Below are positions 25,415 to 34,166 of a DNA stretch of 64,000 nucleotides, in pieces; position 1 is the first letter of the stretch; the number at the start of each line of letters is the position of its first letter. The notes under the pieces are model-generated. The model did no database searches. It saw nothing but the letters and a program-made list of their open reading frames with translations, and was not told where the DNA came from. Location of the stretch: assembly GCF_003665095.1 (NCBI RefSeq), contig NZ_RCHV01000002.1, positions 1,249,501 through 1,313,500 on the forward strand. Direction: 5' to 3'. The DNA comes from Streptomyces sp. Z26 (GTDB lineage Bacteria; Actinomycetota; Actinomycetes; Streptomycetales; Streptomycetaceae). The position numbers were made by a program, and so were the translations under genes.

Positions 25415-25813
25415 TCACTGGTTCTGCGCCTCGCCGTGGTAGTACTCGAAGACCCAGCCGTACAGGCCGATCAGCAGCAGCGGCAGCGAGAAGAACAGCA
25501 GCCACCAGCCGAAGACGACGCCCAGGAAGGCGCACGCGCCGCCGACCGCCAGGGAGAGCGGCTGCCAGCTGTACGGGCTGAAGAAGCCGACCTCGCCCGC
25601 GTCGTCCGCGACGTCCGCGTCCTTGTCGTCCTGCGCGCCGGTGTCGACGCGGCGGGCGGTGAAGGCCAGGTAGTAGCCGATCATCGCGGACAGACCGAAG
25701 GCCAGGAAGAGGCCCGTGGTGCCGACCGGCTCCTTCGACCAGAGGCCGTAGACGATGGCCACGCCGAGCATGAAGACGGACAGCCAGAGGAACATGTGTC
25801 CCTGGATCTTCAC
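25415..25813 (-). CDS. ctaF: cytochrome c oxidase subunit IV (actinobacterial)
   Basis: The 132-residue protein has four predicted membrane helices: residues 8-25, 32-50, 80-98 and 101-120. It ends in [13 protein letters not shown], typical of the actinobacteria-specific subunit IV that completes the aa3 oxidase. It overlaps the ctaD stop by ATGA, so it is translated after CtaD and is the last gene of the ctaCDF operon. It has no known catalytic residues. Confidence 0.95.
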   Translation of the reverse strand: MKIQGHMFLWLSVFMLGVAIVYGLWSKEPVGTTGLFLAFGLSAMIGYYLAFTARRVDTGAQDDKDADVADDAGEVGFFSPYSWQPLSLAVGGACAFLGVVFGWWLLFFSLPLLLIGLYGWVFEYYHGEAQNQ

Positions 25814-27573
25814 TTGCTCTCACCCTCTCCCGGCTTGGCGCCGTGCGCGCTGTCCCCGACGAGAGCCTTCTCCCGCGGGTCCGGGTCACCGAGCTGGTCG
25901 AGCGCGGCGATCTCCGGGTGGTGCAGGTCGAACGCCGGGGATTCGGACCGGATACGCGGCAGCGTGAGGAAGTTGTGCCGCGGCGGCGGGCAGGAGGTCG
26001 CCCACTCCAGCGAACGGCCGTACCCCCAGGGGTCGTCGACCTCGATCTTCTCGCCGTGCTTCGCGGTCTTCCACACGTTGTAGAAGAAGGGGAGCATCGA
26101 CATGCCGAGCAGGAACGAGCTGACGGTGGAGACCGTGTTCAGCGCGGTGAAGCCGTCCGCGTCCAGGTAGTCGGCGTACCGGCGGGGCATGCCCTCGGCG
26201 CCGAGCCAGTGCTGCACGAGGAACGTGCCGTGGAAGCCGGTGAACAGCGTCCAGAAGGTGATCTTCCCGAGCCGCTCGTCCAGCATCTTGCCGGTGAACT
26301 TCGGCCACCAGAAGTGGAATCCGGCGAACATCGCGAAGACGACGGTGCCGAAGACGACGTAGTGGAAGTGGGCCACCACGAAGTACGAGTCCGACACGTG
26401 GAAGTCCATCGGCGGCGACGCGAGGATGACGCCCGTCAGGCCACCGAAGGTGAAGGTGACGAGGAAGCCGATCGTCCAGAGCATCGGTGTCTCGAAGGAC
26501 AGCGAGCCCTTCCACATGGTGCCGATCCAGTTGAAGAACTTCACGCCCGTCGGCACCGCGATCAGGAAGGTCATGAAGGAGAAGAACGGCAGCAGCACAC
26601 CGCCGGTGACGTACATGTGGTGCGCCCAGACCGTCACCGAGAGGCCCGCGATCGCGATCGTCGCGCCGATCAGGCCGATGTAGCCGAACATCGGCTTGCG
26701 GCTGAAGACCGGGATGACCTCGGAGACGATGCCGAAGAACGGCAGCGCGATGATGTAGACCTCCGGATGCCCGAAGAACCAGAAGAGGTGCTGCCAGAGC
26801 AGCGCTCCCCCGTTCGCGGCGTCGAAGATGTGCGCGCCGAACTCGCGGTCCGCCTCCAGCGCGAAGAGGGCGGCGGCCAGCACCGGGAAGGCGAGCAGCA
26901 CCAGGACACCGGTGAGCAGCACGTTCCAGGTGAAGATCGGCATGCGGAACATCGTCATGCCGGGTGCGCGCATGCAGATGATCGTGGTGATGAAGTTGAC
27001 CGAGCCGAGGATCGTGCCGAAGCCGGAGAAGGCCAGACCCATGATCCACATGTCGGCGCCCACGCCCGGCGAGTGCACCTCGCTGGAGAGCGGCGAGTAC
27101 GCGAACCAGCCGAAGTCCGCCGCGCCCTGCGGGGTGAGGAAACCGGCGACCGCGATGAGCGAGCCGAAGAGGTAGAGCCAGTACGCGAACATGTTCAGCC
27201 GCGGGAACGCCACGTCGGGCGCGCCGATCTGGAGCGGCATGATCCAGTTCGCGAAGCCCGCGAAGAGCGGGGTGGCGAACATGAGCAGCATCACCGTGCC
27301 GTGCATGGTGAACGCCTGGTTGAACTGCTCGTTCGACATGATCTGCGTGCCCGGCCGGGCGAGTTCCGCGCGCATGAACAGCGCCATCACGCCGCCGATG
27401 ACGAAGAACAGGAACGACGTGCCGAGGTAGAGCGTCCCGATCGTCTTGTGGTCGGTGGTGGTCATCCACTTCACCACGACGTTGCCGGGTTGTTTACGGC
27501 GCACGGGCAGCGCGTTCTCGTTCGAGGCGTCTGCCGCTGCGGCACCCTGGTGCGGTTCGTTGAGGATGCTCAC
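25810..27573 (-). CDS. ctaD: cytochrome c oxidase subunit I
   Basis: The 587-residue catalytic subunit of the aa3 oxidase reduces oxygen at a heme a3-CuB site and pumps protons. Heme and copper ligands are visible in [27 protein letters not shown] (with the His-Tyr cross-link), WAHHMYVTG and [10 protein letters not shown]. Twelve helices span about residues 40-560. Length is normal. It overlaps ctaC upstream (ATGA at 27573-27570) and ctaF downstream, giving a tightly coupled ctaC-ctaD-ctaF operon. Electrons arrive from the qcrC-encoded cytochrome cc via CuA in CtaC. Confidence 0.98.
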   Translation of the reverse strand: MSILNEPHQGAAAADASNENALPVRRKQPGNVVVKWMTTTDHKTIGTLYLGTSFLFFVIGGVMALFMRAELARPGTQIMSNEQFNQAFTMHGTVMLLMFATPLFAGFANWIMPLQIGAPDVAFPRLNMFAYWLYLFGSLIAVAGFLTPQGAADFGWFAYSPLSSEVHSPGVGADMWIMGLAFSGFGTILGSVNFITTIICMRAPGMTMFRMPIFTWNVLLTGVLVLLAFPVLAAALFALEADREFGAHIFDAANGGALLWQHLFWFFGHPEVYIIALPFFGIVSEVIPVFSRKPMFGYIGLIGATIAIAGLSVTVWAHHMYVTGGVLLPFFSFMTFLIAVPTGVKFFNWIGTMWKGSLSFETPMLWTIGFLVTFTFGGLTGVILASPPMDFHVSDSYFVVAHFHYVVFGTVVFAMFAGFHFWWPKFTGKMLDERLGKITFWTLFTGFHGTFLVQHWLGAEGMPRRYADYLDADGFTALNTVSTVSSFLLGMSMLPFFYNVWKTAKHGEKIEVDDPWGYGRSLEWATSCPPPRHNFLTLPRIRSESPAFDLHHPEIAALDQLGDPDPREKALVGDSAHGAKPGEGESK

Positions 27574-28565
27574 GGGTTATTCGTCTCCGCATTCCTGGCG
27601 TCGCCGGTGGTCGGAACGCCCGACGGGATGTAGCCGGTCTGGCCCTTCTTCGCCAGCTCCTCCAGATGCTTCTGGTAGCGCTCCGGAGAGACGACCTTGA
27701 CGTTGAACAGCATCCGGGAGTGGTCCACGCCGCAGAGTTCGGCGCACTTGCCCATGAAGGTGCCCTCCTTGTTCGGAGTCACCTCGAAGCGGTTGGTGTG
27801 GCCGGGGATGACGTCCTGCTTCATCAGGAACGGCACCACCCAGAAGGAGTGGATGACGTCCCGCGAGGTCAGCACGAACTGGACGGTCTCGCCCTTGGGG
27901 AGCCACAGCGTCGGGCCGGGGTTGTCGTTCTGCGGGTTCCGGTCGCCGGGAGTGCCCGCCGTGTAGACGCCCTCGGCGCCTTCGGGGAACGCTTCCTTCA
28001 TGCGGTCCGGGATCGCGTCGAGGGCGGTGGCCTTCTCGTGCGACGTGGACGGGTCGCCGTCGACGTCCTCGATGTAGTTGAAGCCCCAACTCCACTGGTA
28101 GCCGACGACGTTCACCACGTGGTCCGGCTTGTCGGAGGTCTCCAGGAGCTTCGCCTCGTCGCGCGCGGTGAAGTAGAAGAGCACGGCCACGATGATGATC
28201 GGGACCACCGTGTACAGCGCCTCGATCGGCATGTTGTACCGGGTCTGCGGGGGCACCTCGACCTTGGTCTTGGACCGCCGGTGGAAGATGACACTCCACA
28301 CGATCAGACCCCACACCAGCACGCCCGTGGCGAGCGCGGCGGCCCACGAACCCTGCCAGAGGGAGAGGATGCGCGGCGCCTCCTCCGTGACCGGGGTGGG
28401 CATGCCGAGGCGGGGGAAGTCCTTCGATGTGCAACCGGTCGCGGTCGCCAGGACCAGGCCCGCCAGCAGTGCGTGGTGCAGCTTCCGCCGCATCGGGCGC
28501 CTCGACATGGGGGTACCGCCCCCGCCCTTCGGGCGGTGGGGGAGGTCGGAGCCGTTGGGACTCAC
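27570..28565 (-). CDS. ctaC: cytochrome c oxidase subunit II (CuA lipoprotein)
   Basis: The 331-residue subunit II has a lipoprotein signal (lipobox ATGC), two membrane helices (about residues 70-90 and 115-135) and a cupredoxin domain. The CuA ligands lie in [14 protein letters not shown] and [15 protein letters not shown] 28565 is chosen because GGAAGG precedes it and VSPNGSD matches remembered homologues. Within the N-terminus, before the second possible start (ATG 28508), lies a palindromic GC-rich stretch (28506-28544). It encodes 13 extra residues including KGGGGTP and looks like an in-frame repeat insertion. The gene overlaps ctaD by ATGA. Confidence 0.95.
   Translation of the reverse strand: MSPNGSDLPHRPKGGGGTPMSRRPMRRKLHHALLAGLVLATATGCTSKDFPRLGMPTPVTEEAPRILSLWQGSWAAALATGVLVWGLIVWSVIFHRRSKTKVEVPPQTRYNMPIEALYTVVPIIIVAVLFYFTARDEAKLLETSDKPDHVVNVVGYQWSWGFNYIEDVDGDPSTSHEKATALDAIPDRMKEAFPEGAEGVYTAGTPGDRNPQNDNPGPTLWLPKGETVQFVLTSRDVIHSFWVVPFLMKQDVIPGHTNRFEVTPNKEGTFMGKCAELCGVDHSRMLFNVKVVSPERYQKHLEELAKKGQTGYIPSGVPTTGDARNAETNNP
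28506..28544. repeat. palindromic GC repeat within ctaC N-terminus
   Basis: A 39-nt stretch contains GGGGGTACC, then CCGCCC-TTC-GGGCGG and GGGGGAG, so it folds into a strong hairpin. Its length is a multiple of three and it sits between the GTG and an internal ATG of ctaC. It resembles the short palindromic elements often seen between Streptomyces genes, from memory. Confidence 0.6.
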
Positions 28566-28643
28566 GTAGCGCCTTCCCGAGAGTCTCGCCCGCTCGGCCG
28601 GGCTCGGCCGTTGGATGGTCGGGCGCGGCCCTGGCGGGGCAGG

Positions 28644-28673
28644 GGTTTGGATGTTTACGCGGACCAAACCCTA
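28644..28673 (-). promoter_or_regulatory. ctaC promoter with inverted repeat
   Basis: A minus-strand -10 hexamer TAGGGT (28673-28668) lies about 100 nt upstream of ctaC. The inverted repeat GGTTTGG-N13-CCAAACC (28644-28670) covers the expected transcription start. The surrounding 30 nt are AT-richer than their neighbourhood. Confidence 0.4.
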
Positions 28674-28852
28674 ACGGACGCCATTTGGGCCCGCGCGGGG
28701 AGGGTGCCCAACGCGCCGCACCGCACCCCGAAGGGGTGGACGCGCCGCCCCACCGGCGGCGTTGCCGTACGGGGCGGGCCGCCTGACGGTGCGTACACGG
28801 CACGTCGGGGCGGTGCGGGCGGGTGGTCGCGGGCCCCCGCGCACGGGTGTCC

Positions 28853-28858
28853 TAACGT
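28853..28858 (+). promoter_or_regulatory. -10 element of leaderless cysteine desulfurase-TusA gene
   Basis: TAACGT ends 6 nt before the GTG at 28865 and no ribosome site is present, which predicts a leaderless transcript. Confidence 0.5.
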
Positions 28859-28864
28859 GCGTAC

Positions 28865-30265
28865 GTGTCCTACTTCGACGCCGCGTCCTCCCTCCCCCTC
28901 CACCCCGTCGCCCGCCAGGCGCTGCTCGCGTCCCTCGACGAGGGCTGGGCCGACCCCGCGCGGCTGCACCGCGAGGGCCGCCGGGCGCGGCTGCTCCTGG
29001 ACGCGGCGCGCGAGACCGCCGCCGACGCCGTCGGCTGTCGGCCGGACGAGCTGTCGTTCACCACGTCCGGCACGCGCGCCCTGCACACCGGCGTCGCCGG
29101 GGCGGCGGCCGGGCGGCGACGCGCGGGCCGCCGGCTGGTGGTCTCCGCGGTCGAGCACTCCGCCGTGCTGCACGCGGCGGCGGCCCACCGCGCGGCGGGC
29201 GGCGAGGTGACGGAGGTCGGCGTGGACCGTACGGGACGGGTGGACGCCGAGGCGTACGCGCGGGCGCTCGCGGCCGGGAACGGTACGGGGCACGGGGTGG
29301 CGCTCGCCTGCCTCCAGAGCGCCAACCACGAGGTGGGCACCGTGCAGCCGGTCGCCGAGGTGGCGGCGGCGTGCCGGGAGGCGGGCGTGCCGCTGCTGGT
29401 GGACGCGGCGCAGTCGCTCGGCCGCCAGGCCGTGCCGGAGGGCTGGTCGCTGCTGGCGGGCAGCGCGCACAAGTGGGGCGGGCCGTCGGGCGTGGGGCTG
29501 CTCGTCGTACGGAAGGGGACGCGGTTCGCCGCGCCGCCGCCGGTCGACGAGCGGGAGGCGGGGCGCGCGCCCGGCTTCGAGAACGTGCCCGCGGTCGTCG
29601 CCGCCGCCGCGTCCCTGCGCGCCGCGCGCGCGGAGGCCGAGGCGGAGGGCGCGCGGCTGCGCGCGCTGGTGGACCGGATCAGGGCCCGGGTGCCCGAACT
29701 GGTGCCGGACGTCGAGGTGGTGGGCGATCCCGTACGGCGGCTGCCGCACCTGGTGACGTTCTCGTGCCTGTACGTGGACGGGGAGGCGCTGCTGCACGCG
29801 CTGGACCGGGCGGGCTTCTCGGTGTCGTCCGGCTCGTCGTGCACGTCGAGCACGCTGACGCCGAGTCATGTGCTGAAGGCGATGCGTGTGCTGTCGGAGG
29901 GGAACGTACGGGTGTCGCTGCCGCCGGGGACGGACGCGGCGGAGGTGGACCGCTTCCTGGAGGTGTTGCCGGAGGCGGTGCGTTCCGTACGGGCGCACCT
30001 GGGGGCACCGGCCGGGAGCGGCACCCCGGCGGCCGAGGCGGAGGGAACGTCCGCTGGGGTGACCGTCGACGCGTTGGGGCGGCTGTGCCCCGCCCCCGTC
30101 ATCGAACTGGCGCGGGCCATCGGCGGGGTGCCGGTGGGCGGCGTCGTCACCGTGCTCGCGGACGACGAGGCGGCGCGGCTGGACATCCCCGCCTGGTGCG
30201 AGATGCGCGGCCACGACTACCTGGGCGCGGAGGGCACCGCGTACCGCGTGCGCCGCCGCGACTGA
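28865..30265 (+). CDS. cysteine desulfurase fused to a TusA sulfur-carrier domain
   Basis: The 466-residue fusion has an IscS/NifS-type PLP domain (about 1-380) with His98, Lys203 (GSAHKWGGPSG) and active-site Cys326 in the flexible loop SSGSSCTSSTL. A Pro/Ala-rich linker follows, then a TusA/SirA domain (about 398-464) with the persulfide-carrying CPxP motif at 408-411 (RLCPAPVIEL). The enzyme should take sulfur from cysteine and pass it in cis to TusA, which delivers it to tRNA thiolation, molybdopterin or other acceptors. The GTG start lacks a ribosome site but has a -10 hexamer 6 nt before it. A hairpin overlaps its stop codon. It converges with a PfkB-type kinase gene. Confidence 0.92.
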   Translation: MSYFDAASSLPLHPVARQALLASLDEGWADPARLHREGRRARLLLDAARETAADAVGCRPDELSFTTSGTRALHTGVAGAAAGRRRAGRRLVVSAVEHSAVLHAAAAHRAAGGEVTEVGVDRTGRVDAEAYARALAAGNGTGHGVALACLQSANHEVGTVQPVAEVAAACREAGVPLLVDAAQSLGRQAVPEGWSLLAGSAHKWGGPSGVGLLVVRKGTRFAAPPPVDEREAGRAPGFENVPAVVAAAASLRAARAEAEAEGARLRALVDRIRARVPELVPDVEVVGDPVRRLPHLVTFSCLYVDGEALLHALDRAGFSVSSGSSCTSSTLTPSHVLKAMRVLSEGNVRVSLPPGTDAAEVDRFLEVLPEAVRSVRAHLGAPAGSGTPAAEAEGTSAGVTVDALGRLCPAPVIELARAIGGVPVGGVVTVLADDEAARLDIPAWCEMRGHDYLGAEGTAYRVRRRD

Positions 30266-30280
30266 CGCGGCGGCGCACGC
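30246..30280. terminator. hairpin overlapping the desulfurase stop codon
   Basis: GCGTGCGCCGCCGCG (30246-30260) pairs perfectly with CGCGGCGGCGCACGC (30266-30280). The 5-nt loop contains part of the TGA stop codon. The kinase gene converges on it, so it may act in both directions. Confidence 0.7.
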
Positions 30281-30313
30281 CGTACGGGTACGGGTACGGG
30301 GAGCGGGGGGCGC

Positions 30314-31288
30314 TCAGCCGAGGTGGGAACGGACCTCGGCGGCGGCGTCGTCGCCGTACGCCTTGGTGAAGCGCTCCATGAAGTGGCCGCGGCGCAGCGC
30401 GTACTCCTGCGTGCCGACCGTCTCGATGACCAGCGTGGCCAGCATGCAGCCGACCTGCGCGGCCCGCTCCAGGTCGACGCCCCAGGAGAGGCCGGTGAGG
30501 AAGCCCGCGCGGAACGCGTCGCCGACGCCGGTCGGTTCGGCCTTGCGCTCCTCCTCGGGGCAGCCGACGAGGATCGGCTCCTCGCCCTTCCGCTCGATCC
30601 GCACGCCCCGCGCGCCCAGCGTGGTGACGCGGGTGCCGACGCGGTCGAGGATCTCCTCGGCGGTCCAGCCGGTCTTGGTCTCGACGAGGCCCTTCTCGTA
30701 CTCGTTGGTGAAGAGGTACGCCGCGCCCTCGGTCAGGACGCGGATGTCGTCGCCGTCCATCCGCGCGATCTGCTGCGAGAAGTCCGCCGCGAAGGGAATG
30801 CCGCGCGTCCGGCACTCCTCGGTGTGGCGGATCATCGCCTCGGGGTCGTCCGCGCCGATGCTCACCAGGTCGAGGCCGCCGACGCGCTCGGCCACGGTGT
30901 GCAGCTCGATGAGGCGGGCCTCGCTCATGGCGCCGGTGTAGAAGGAGCCGATCTGGTTGTGGTCGGCGTCGGTGGTGCAGACGAAACGCGCGGTGTGCAG
31001 CGTCTCGGAGATGCGCACCGAGCCGGTGTCCACCCCGTGCCGGTCGAGCCAGGCGCGGTACTCGTCGAAGTCCTCACCGGCCGCGCCGACCAGGATCGGC
31101 GCGGCGCCGAGCTGGCCCATGCCGAAGCAGATGTTGGCGGCGACGCCGCCGCGGCGGACGTCGAGGGCGTCGACGAGGAACGAGAGGGAGACCGTGTGCA
31201 GCTGGTCCGCGACCAACTGGTCGGCGAAACGGCCGGGGAAGGTCATCAGGTGGTCGGTCGCGATGGAGCCGGTGACTGCGATACGCAC
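30314..31288 (-). CDS. PfkB-family carbohydrate/nucleoside kinase
   Basis: The 324-residue ribokinase-fold enzyme begins MRIAVTGSIATDHLMTFPG, has the substrate-binding GG motif RRGGVAANICFGMGQLG, and the anion-hole/catalytic motif GVGDAFRAGF with Asp257 as the base. It phosphorylates a sugar or nucleoside hydroxyl with ATP; adenosine kinase of actinobacteria is a near relative, so adenosine is one possible substrate. GTG 31288 follows a CAGGAG ribosome site. A minus-strand TAGCGT hexamer about 55 nt upstream is a candidate -10. It converges with the desulfurase-TusA gene and is divergent from a small hypothetical gene. Confidence 0.88.
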   Translation of the reverse strand: MRIAVTGSIATDHLMTFPGRFADQLVADQLHTVSLSFLVDALDVRRGGVAANICFGMGQLGAAPILVGAAGEDFDEYRAWLDRHGVDTGSVRISETLHTARFVCTTDADHNQIGSFYTGAMSEARLIELHTVAERVGGLDLVSIGADDPEAMIRHTEECRTRGIPFAADFSQQIARMDGDDIRVLTEGAAYLFTNEYEKGLVETKTGWTAEEILDRVGTRVTTLGARGVRIERKGEEPILVGCPEEERKAEPTGVGDAFRAGFLTGLSWGVDLERAAQVGCMLATLVIETVGTQEYALRRGHFMERFTKAYGDDAAAEVRSHLG

Positions 31289-31426
31289 GACGAGATCTGC
31301 TCCTGGAGGAGAAGACGGGAGAGGGTCCCGTTCACGCTACCCGCTCCGGTGACGGAGCCGAACAGGGTGTAACTACCAGATAGTAGGGCCTTCCCGGCGC
31401 AGCACGGGCCGCATAGCGTCGCCCCC

Positions 31427-31690
31427 ATGACGAACCACCCGCACCTCCCCGCGTTCCCCCCGTCCGAGCCCGAGTCCCTCGCCCAACTGCGCGGTGACTG
31501 CGCCCGGATGGCACCGCACTGGCACCAGGCGGCCGACGCGGGCCCCGTCCCCGGCTCCGCTTCCGGTTCCGTTTCCCGTTCCGCCACGGCGCCCGCCGGG
31601 CGCCTTCCCGCCGCCGAAGCTTCGCACGGCGTACGGGTGCCGTCACGCTCGGCGCAGCTCGTGGCCGGTATGTCCGAGTACGGGAACTGA
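31427..31690 (+). CDS. small hypothetical protein (87 aa), probable leaderless gene
   Basis: The 87-residue product starts MTNHPHLPAFPPSEPESLAQL, is rich in Pro, Ala and Ser, and shows no domain I recognise. It has no signal peptide or helix. TAGCGT (31414-31419) lies 7 nt before the ATG and there is no ribosome site, which fits a leaderless transcript. It lies 97 bp upstream of the membrane-anchored protein gene on the same strand. Support is moderate: codon use is strongly GC at third positions and the promoter spacing is right, but length and composition do not prove coding. Confidence 0.5.
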   Translation: MTNHPHLPAFPPSEPESLAQLRGDCARMAPHWHQAADAGPVPGSASGSVSRSATAPAGRLPAAEASHGVRVPSRSAQLVAGMSEYGN

Positions 31691-31787
31691 GGGAACCGCT
31701 CACGGCGGCGCTCCGTCCAACCGGCGTCCCGCACCAAGGGACGCGACTCGAACGACGAGCGATGAGCGGAGCCGAAGGAGCGAAGCC

Positions 31788-33305
31788 GTGAGCACCCAAG
31801 AGAGCCCCGAGCAACCCCGGGAGCGACGTCGTCGCCTGACCGTCCTCTCGGTGGCGGCAGCCGTACTGCTGGCCGGGGGCGGAGGCGCGTACCTGGCCGC
31901 GAACGCCTCCGACGACGACGGCGGTTCGTCCGCCGCCGACGGCGGATCGCCCGAACCGCTCGTACTGGACGGCGCGGGCCGTACGGAGGCGGGCGGCGGT
32001 GACGGCGGCCGCTCCGGCGTGGCACCGGGCGAGCCCGACCCGGGCGGCACCGCGAAGTACCGCGCCGCGGGCGAGCTGCCCGACGGCCCGGACTCGGCGT
32101 CCGTGCACCGCCGCGCCGACGACGTCGACAAGGACGAGGTCGCCGGGATCGCGAAGGCGTTGGACGTGCCGGGCACGCCGAAGCTGGAGAACGGCCGCTG
32201 GACCATCGCGGGCGGCAAGGACGAGCCGTCGCTCTCGGTCGGCAGCGACAGCGCGCCGGGCATGTGGACGTACACCCGGCAGCCCGACCTGATCGACACC
32301 TCCTGCGGCACCGACCACGGCAAGGGCGGCGGGAAGCTGCCCGGCCACCAGAAGTGCGCGCAGCCGGGCGAGGGTTCGGCGGACGACGCCGTGCCGTCGG
32401 ACGGCACCGAGCCGGTGTCGGAGGCGAAGGCGAAGGAGGCCGTCAAGCCGCTGCTGGAGGCGCTGGACATCTCCGACGCGAAGCTCGACGCGTCCTCCGC
32501 CTACGGTTCCGTACGCGTCGTCGACGCCCGGCCGGAGGTGGACGGCCTGCCGACGCACGACTGGGGCGGCAAGTTCACCGTCGGCCCGGACGGCGAGGTG
32601 GCTCGGGCGCACGGGCAGCTCGGCGAGCTGGACAAGGGCACCGAGTACCCGGTGATGAGCGCCGAGGAGACGCTGAAGCAGCTGAACGAGTACGGCGGCC
32701 CGACCACCCTGGAGGCCCGCTGCGCCACCCCGCCGCAGGCGAAGAAGCCGGGCGGCGGGTCGGAGACGAAGCCCGCGCCCGGCGGCACGTCGGAGGACGT
32801 GCCCTGCGGCCCCGGCACGGGCAAACCGCTGGCGGTGACGGGTGCGGAGTTCGGGCTGGCCACGCAGTTCTCGAAGGGCCAGCCGGTGCTCGTACCGTCC
32901 TGGATCTACGAGGTCCAGCGGCCGGGCGGCGAGGAGACCTACCCGGTGGCGTTCCCGGCCGTGCAGCCGAAGTTCCTGGAGCGCGGCGACGGTGACGACG
33001 GCACCGCCGAGCCCCCGTCCACGGGCGGCGGCGCGGAGAAGAGCAAGGCGCTCTCCTCGTACGAGGCCGACGGCCGGACGCTGACCGTCACCTTCTGGGG
33101 CGGCGTCTGCCACAAGCACGCGGTGAAGGCGGACGAGTCCGGGGACAAGGTCACCGTCACGGTCGAGGAGCGTGAGCGGGACCCGGAGAAGAAGGCGTGC
33201 GTGATGGTCGCGAAGAAGCAGACCGTCGAGGTCACGTTGGACAAGGCGCTCGGTGACCGCGAGGTCGTCGACGCCCGGAAGGGTGCGCCGCTGCCGGAGA
33301 AGTGA
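31788..33305 (+). CDS. membrane-anchored secreted protein of unknown function
   Basis: The 505-residue protein has a short Arg-rich cytoplasmic start, one helix (about residues 19-38, LTVLSVAAAVLLAGGGGAYLAA) and a large extracytoplasmic region. There is a Gly/Asp/Ser-rich linker to about 80, then a beta-rich domain with pairs of Cys (DTSCGTDHG, QKCAQPG, EARCAT, DVPCGPG, GVCHKH, KKACVMV), likely disulfides. GTG 31788 follows AAGGAG by 7 nt. No enzymatic motif is visible. The genus-wide conservation I remember at this position suggests an envelope role. A 15-bp terminator hairpin follows the stop. Confidence 0.78.
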   Translation: MSTQESPEQPRERRRRLTVLSVAAAVLLAGGGGAYLAANASDDDGGSSAADGGSPEPLVLDGAGRTEAGGGDGGRSGVAPGEPDPGGTAKYRAAGELPDGPDSASVHRRADDVDKDEVAGIAKALDVPGTPKLENGRWTIAGGKDEPSLSVGSDSAPGMWTYTRQPDLIDTSCGTDHGKGGGKLPGHQKCAQPGEGSADDAVPSDGTEPVSEAKAKEAVKPLLEALDISDAKLDASSAYGSVRVVDARPEVDGLPTHDWGGKFTVGPDGEVARAHGQLGELDKGTEYPVMSAEETLKQLNEYGGPTTLEARCATPPQAKKPGGGSETKPAPGGTSEDVPCGPGTGKPLAVTGAEFGLATQFSKGQPVLVPSWIYEVQRPGGEETYPVAFPAVQPKFLERGDGDDGTAEPPSTGGGAEKSKALSSYEADGRTLTVTFWGGVCHKHAVKADESGDKVTVTVEERERDPEKKACVMVAKKQTVEVTLDKALGDREVVDARKGAPLPEK

Positions 33306-33323
33306 GGCGCGGCTGAGGCGCAC

Positions 33324-33370
33324 CACGGCGAAGGCGGCGGGCCTGTGGGGGGCCGGCCGCCTTCGCCGTG
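33324..33370 (+). terminator. terminator after the membrane-anchored protein gene
   Basis: CACGGCGAAGGCGGC (33324-33338) pairs with GCCGCCTTCGCCGTG (33356-33370), a perfect 15-bp stem, 18 nt after the stop codon. Confidence 0.8.
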
Positions 33371-33491
33371 TCCGCGCGTCGTACGGGGGCGGCGTACGGG
33401 CCGTCGTACGGGGTGGGAGAGCACGGAGCCCGTGGCGGCACACGTCGGGCCCGGCACCGCGGTGCGGCGGCCGGGCCCGGTGGTGCCGCCG

Positions 33492-33845
33492 TCAGCTGAA
33501 CGAGTCGCCGCAGGCGCAGGAACCGGTCGCGTTCGGGTTGTCGATGGTGAAGCCCTGCTTCTCGATGGTGTCGACGAAGTCGATGGAGGCGCCGCCCAGG
33601 TACGGGGCGCTCATCCGGTCGGTGACGACCTTCACGCCCTCGAAGTCCTTCACGACGTCGCCGTCGAGGGAGCGCTCGTCGAAGAACAGCTGGTACCGCA
33701 GGCCGGAGCAGCCGCCCGGCTGGACAGCCACACGCAGCGCCAGGTCGTCGCGGCCCTCCTGCTCCAGCAGGCTCCTGACCTTCGCCGTGGCGGTGTCGGA
33801 CAGGATGATGCCCTCGCTCACAGCGGTCTCGTCCGATACGGACAT
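33492..33845 (-). CDS. erpA: A-type Fe-S carrier / insertion protein
   Basis: The 117-residue HesB/IscA-family protein carries the three conserved cysteines: Cys46 (PGGCSGLRYQL) and the C-terminal pair Cys110 and Cys112 (TGSCACGDSF). These hold a transient Fe-S cluster for transfer to apoproteins. ErpA-type proteins mature quinolinate synthase and respiratory proteins among others, and nadA, itself a 4Fe-4S enzyme, is the divergent neighbour. ATG 33845 follows GGGAGAG. Length and motif spacing match the family. Confidence 0.95.
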   Translation of the reverse strand: MSVSDETAVSEGIILSDTATAKVRSLLEQEGRDDLALRVAVQPGGCSGLRYQLFFDERSLDGDVVKDFEGVKVVTDRMSAPYLGGASIDFVDTIEKQGFTIDNPNATGSCACGDSFS

Positions 33846-33996
33846 CTGCTTCTCTCCCGGGTTGTACGGACTGCTCTGCCACCGGCTGCAACCAGCGGCA
33901 TCCCGGATTCATTCCAGGCGGTCGCGTCGTTTCACGCGCCTTCATGCTCGCACACCGGTCCCCGCACGGTCACCGGTCCGTTCCCGACCCCGCATA

Positions 33997-34041
33997 CGTA
34001 CGACCCCGGCACCGTACGCATCCGGGTCGTACGGTGCCGGG
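33997..34041. repeat. overlapping alternative inverted repeats between erpA and nadA
   Basis: CCCGGCACCGTACG (34005-34018) pairs perfectly with CGTACGGTGCCGGG (34028-34041). A second pairing, CGTACGACCC (33997-34006) with GGGTCGTACG (34024-34033), uses overlapping bases, so the two hairpins exclude each other. It may be a terminator or an operator; the direction is unclear. Confidence 0.5.
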
Positions 34042-34081
34042 CCCGCGCGGTCGGAACGCGTCACATCGACGCGAGGGCCAT

Positions 34082-34128
34082 CGTCAAACTGACGCGAAGC
34101 GGCTATGATAGATAGCGTCAAAGAGACG
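34082..34128 (+). promoter_or_regulatory. nadA promoter with two palindromic operator-like sites
   Basis: Site 1, CGTCA-AAC-TGACG (34082-34094), and site 2, CGTC-AAAGA-GACG (34116-34128), match at 11 of 13 positions and start 34 bp apart, near three helical turns. They flank a strong -10 TATGAT (34104-34109). The arrangement suits a repressor such as NrtR/NdnR that controls NAD synthesis in other actinobacteria; the identity is inferred. Confidence 0.6.
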
Positions 34129-34166
34129 ATAAGTCTCGTGTTCTGGAAACAGAAAGGGTGCGTGAC

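Noticed and set aside
31373..31386. CTAC-N6-GTAG inverted repeat between the kinase and the small gene as an operator
   Set aside because: Four-base arms are too short to separate from chance in an AT-richer promoter region.
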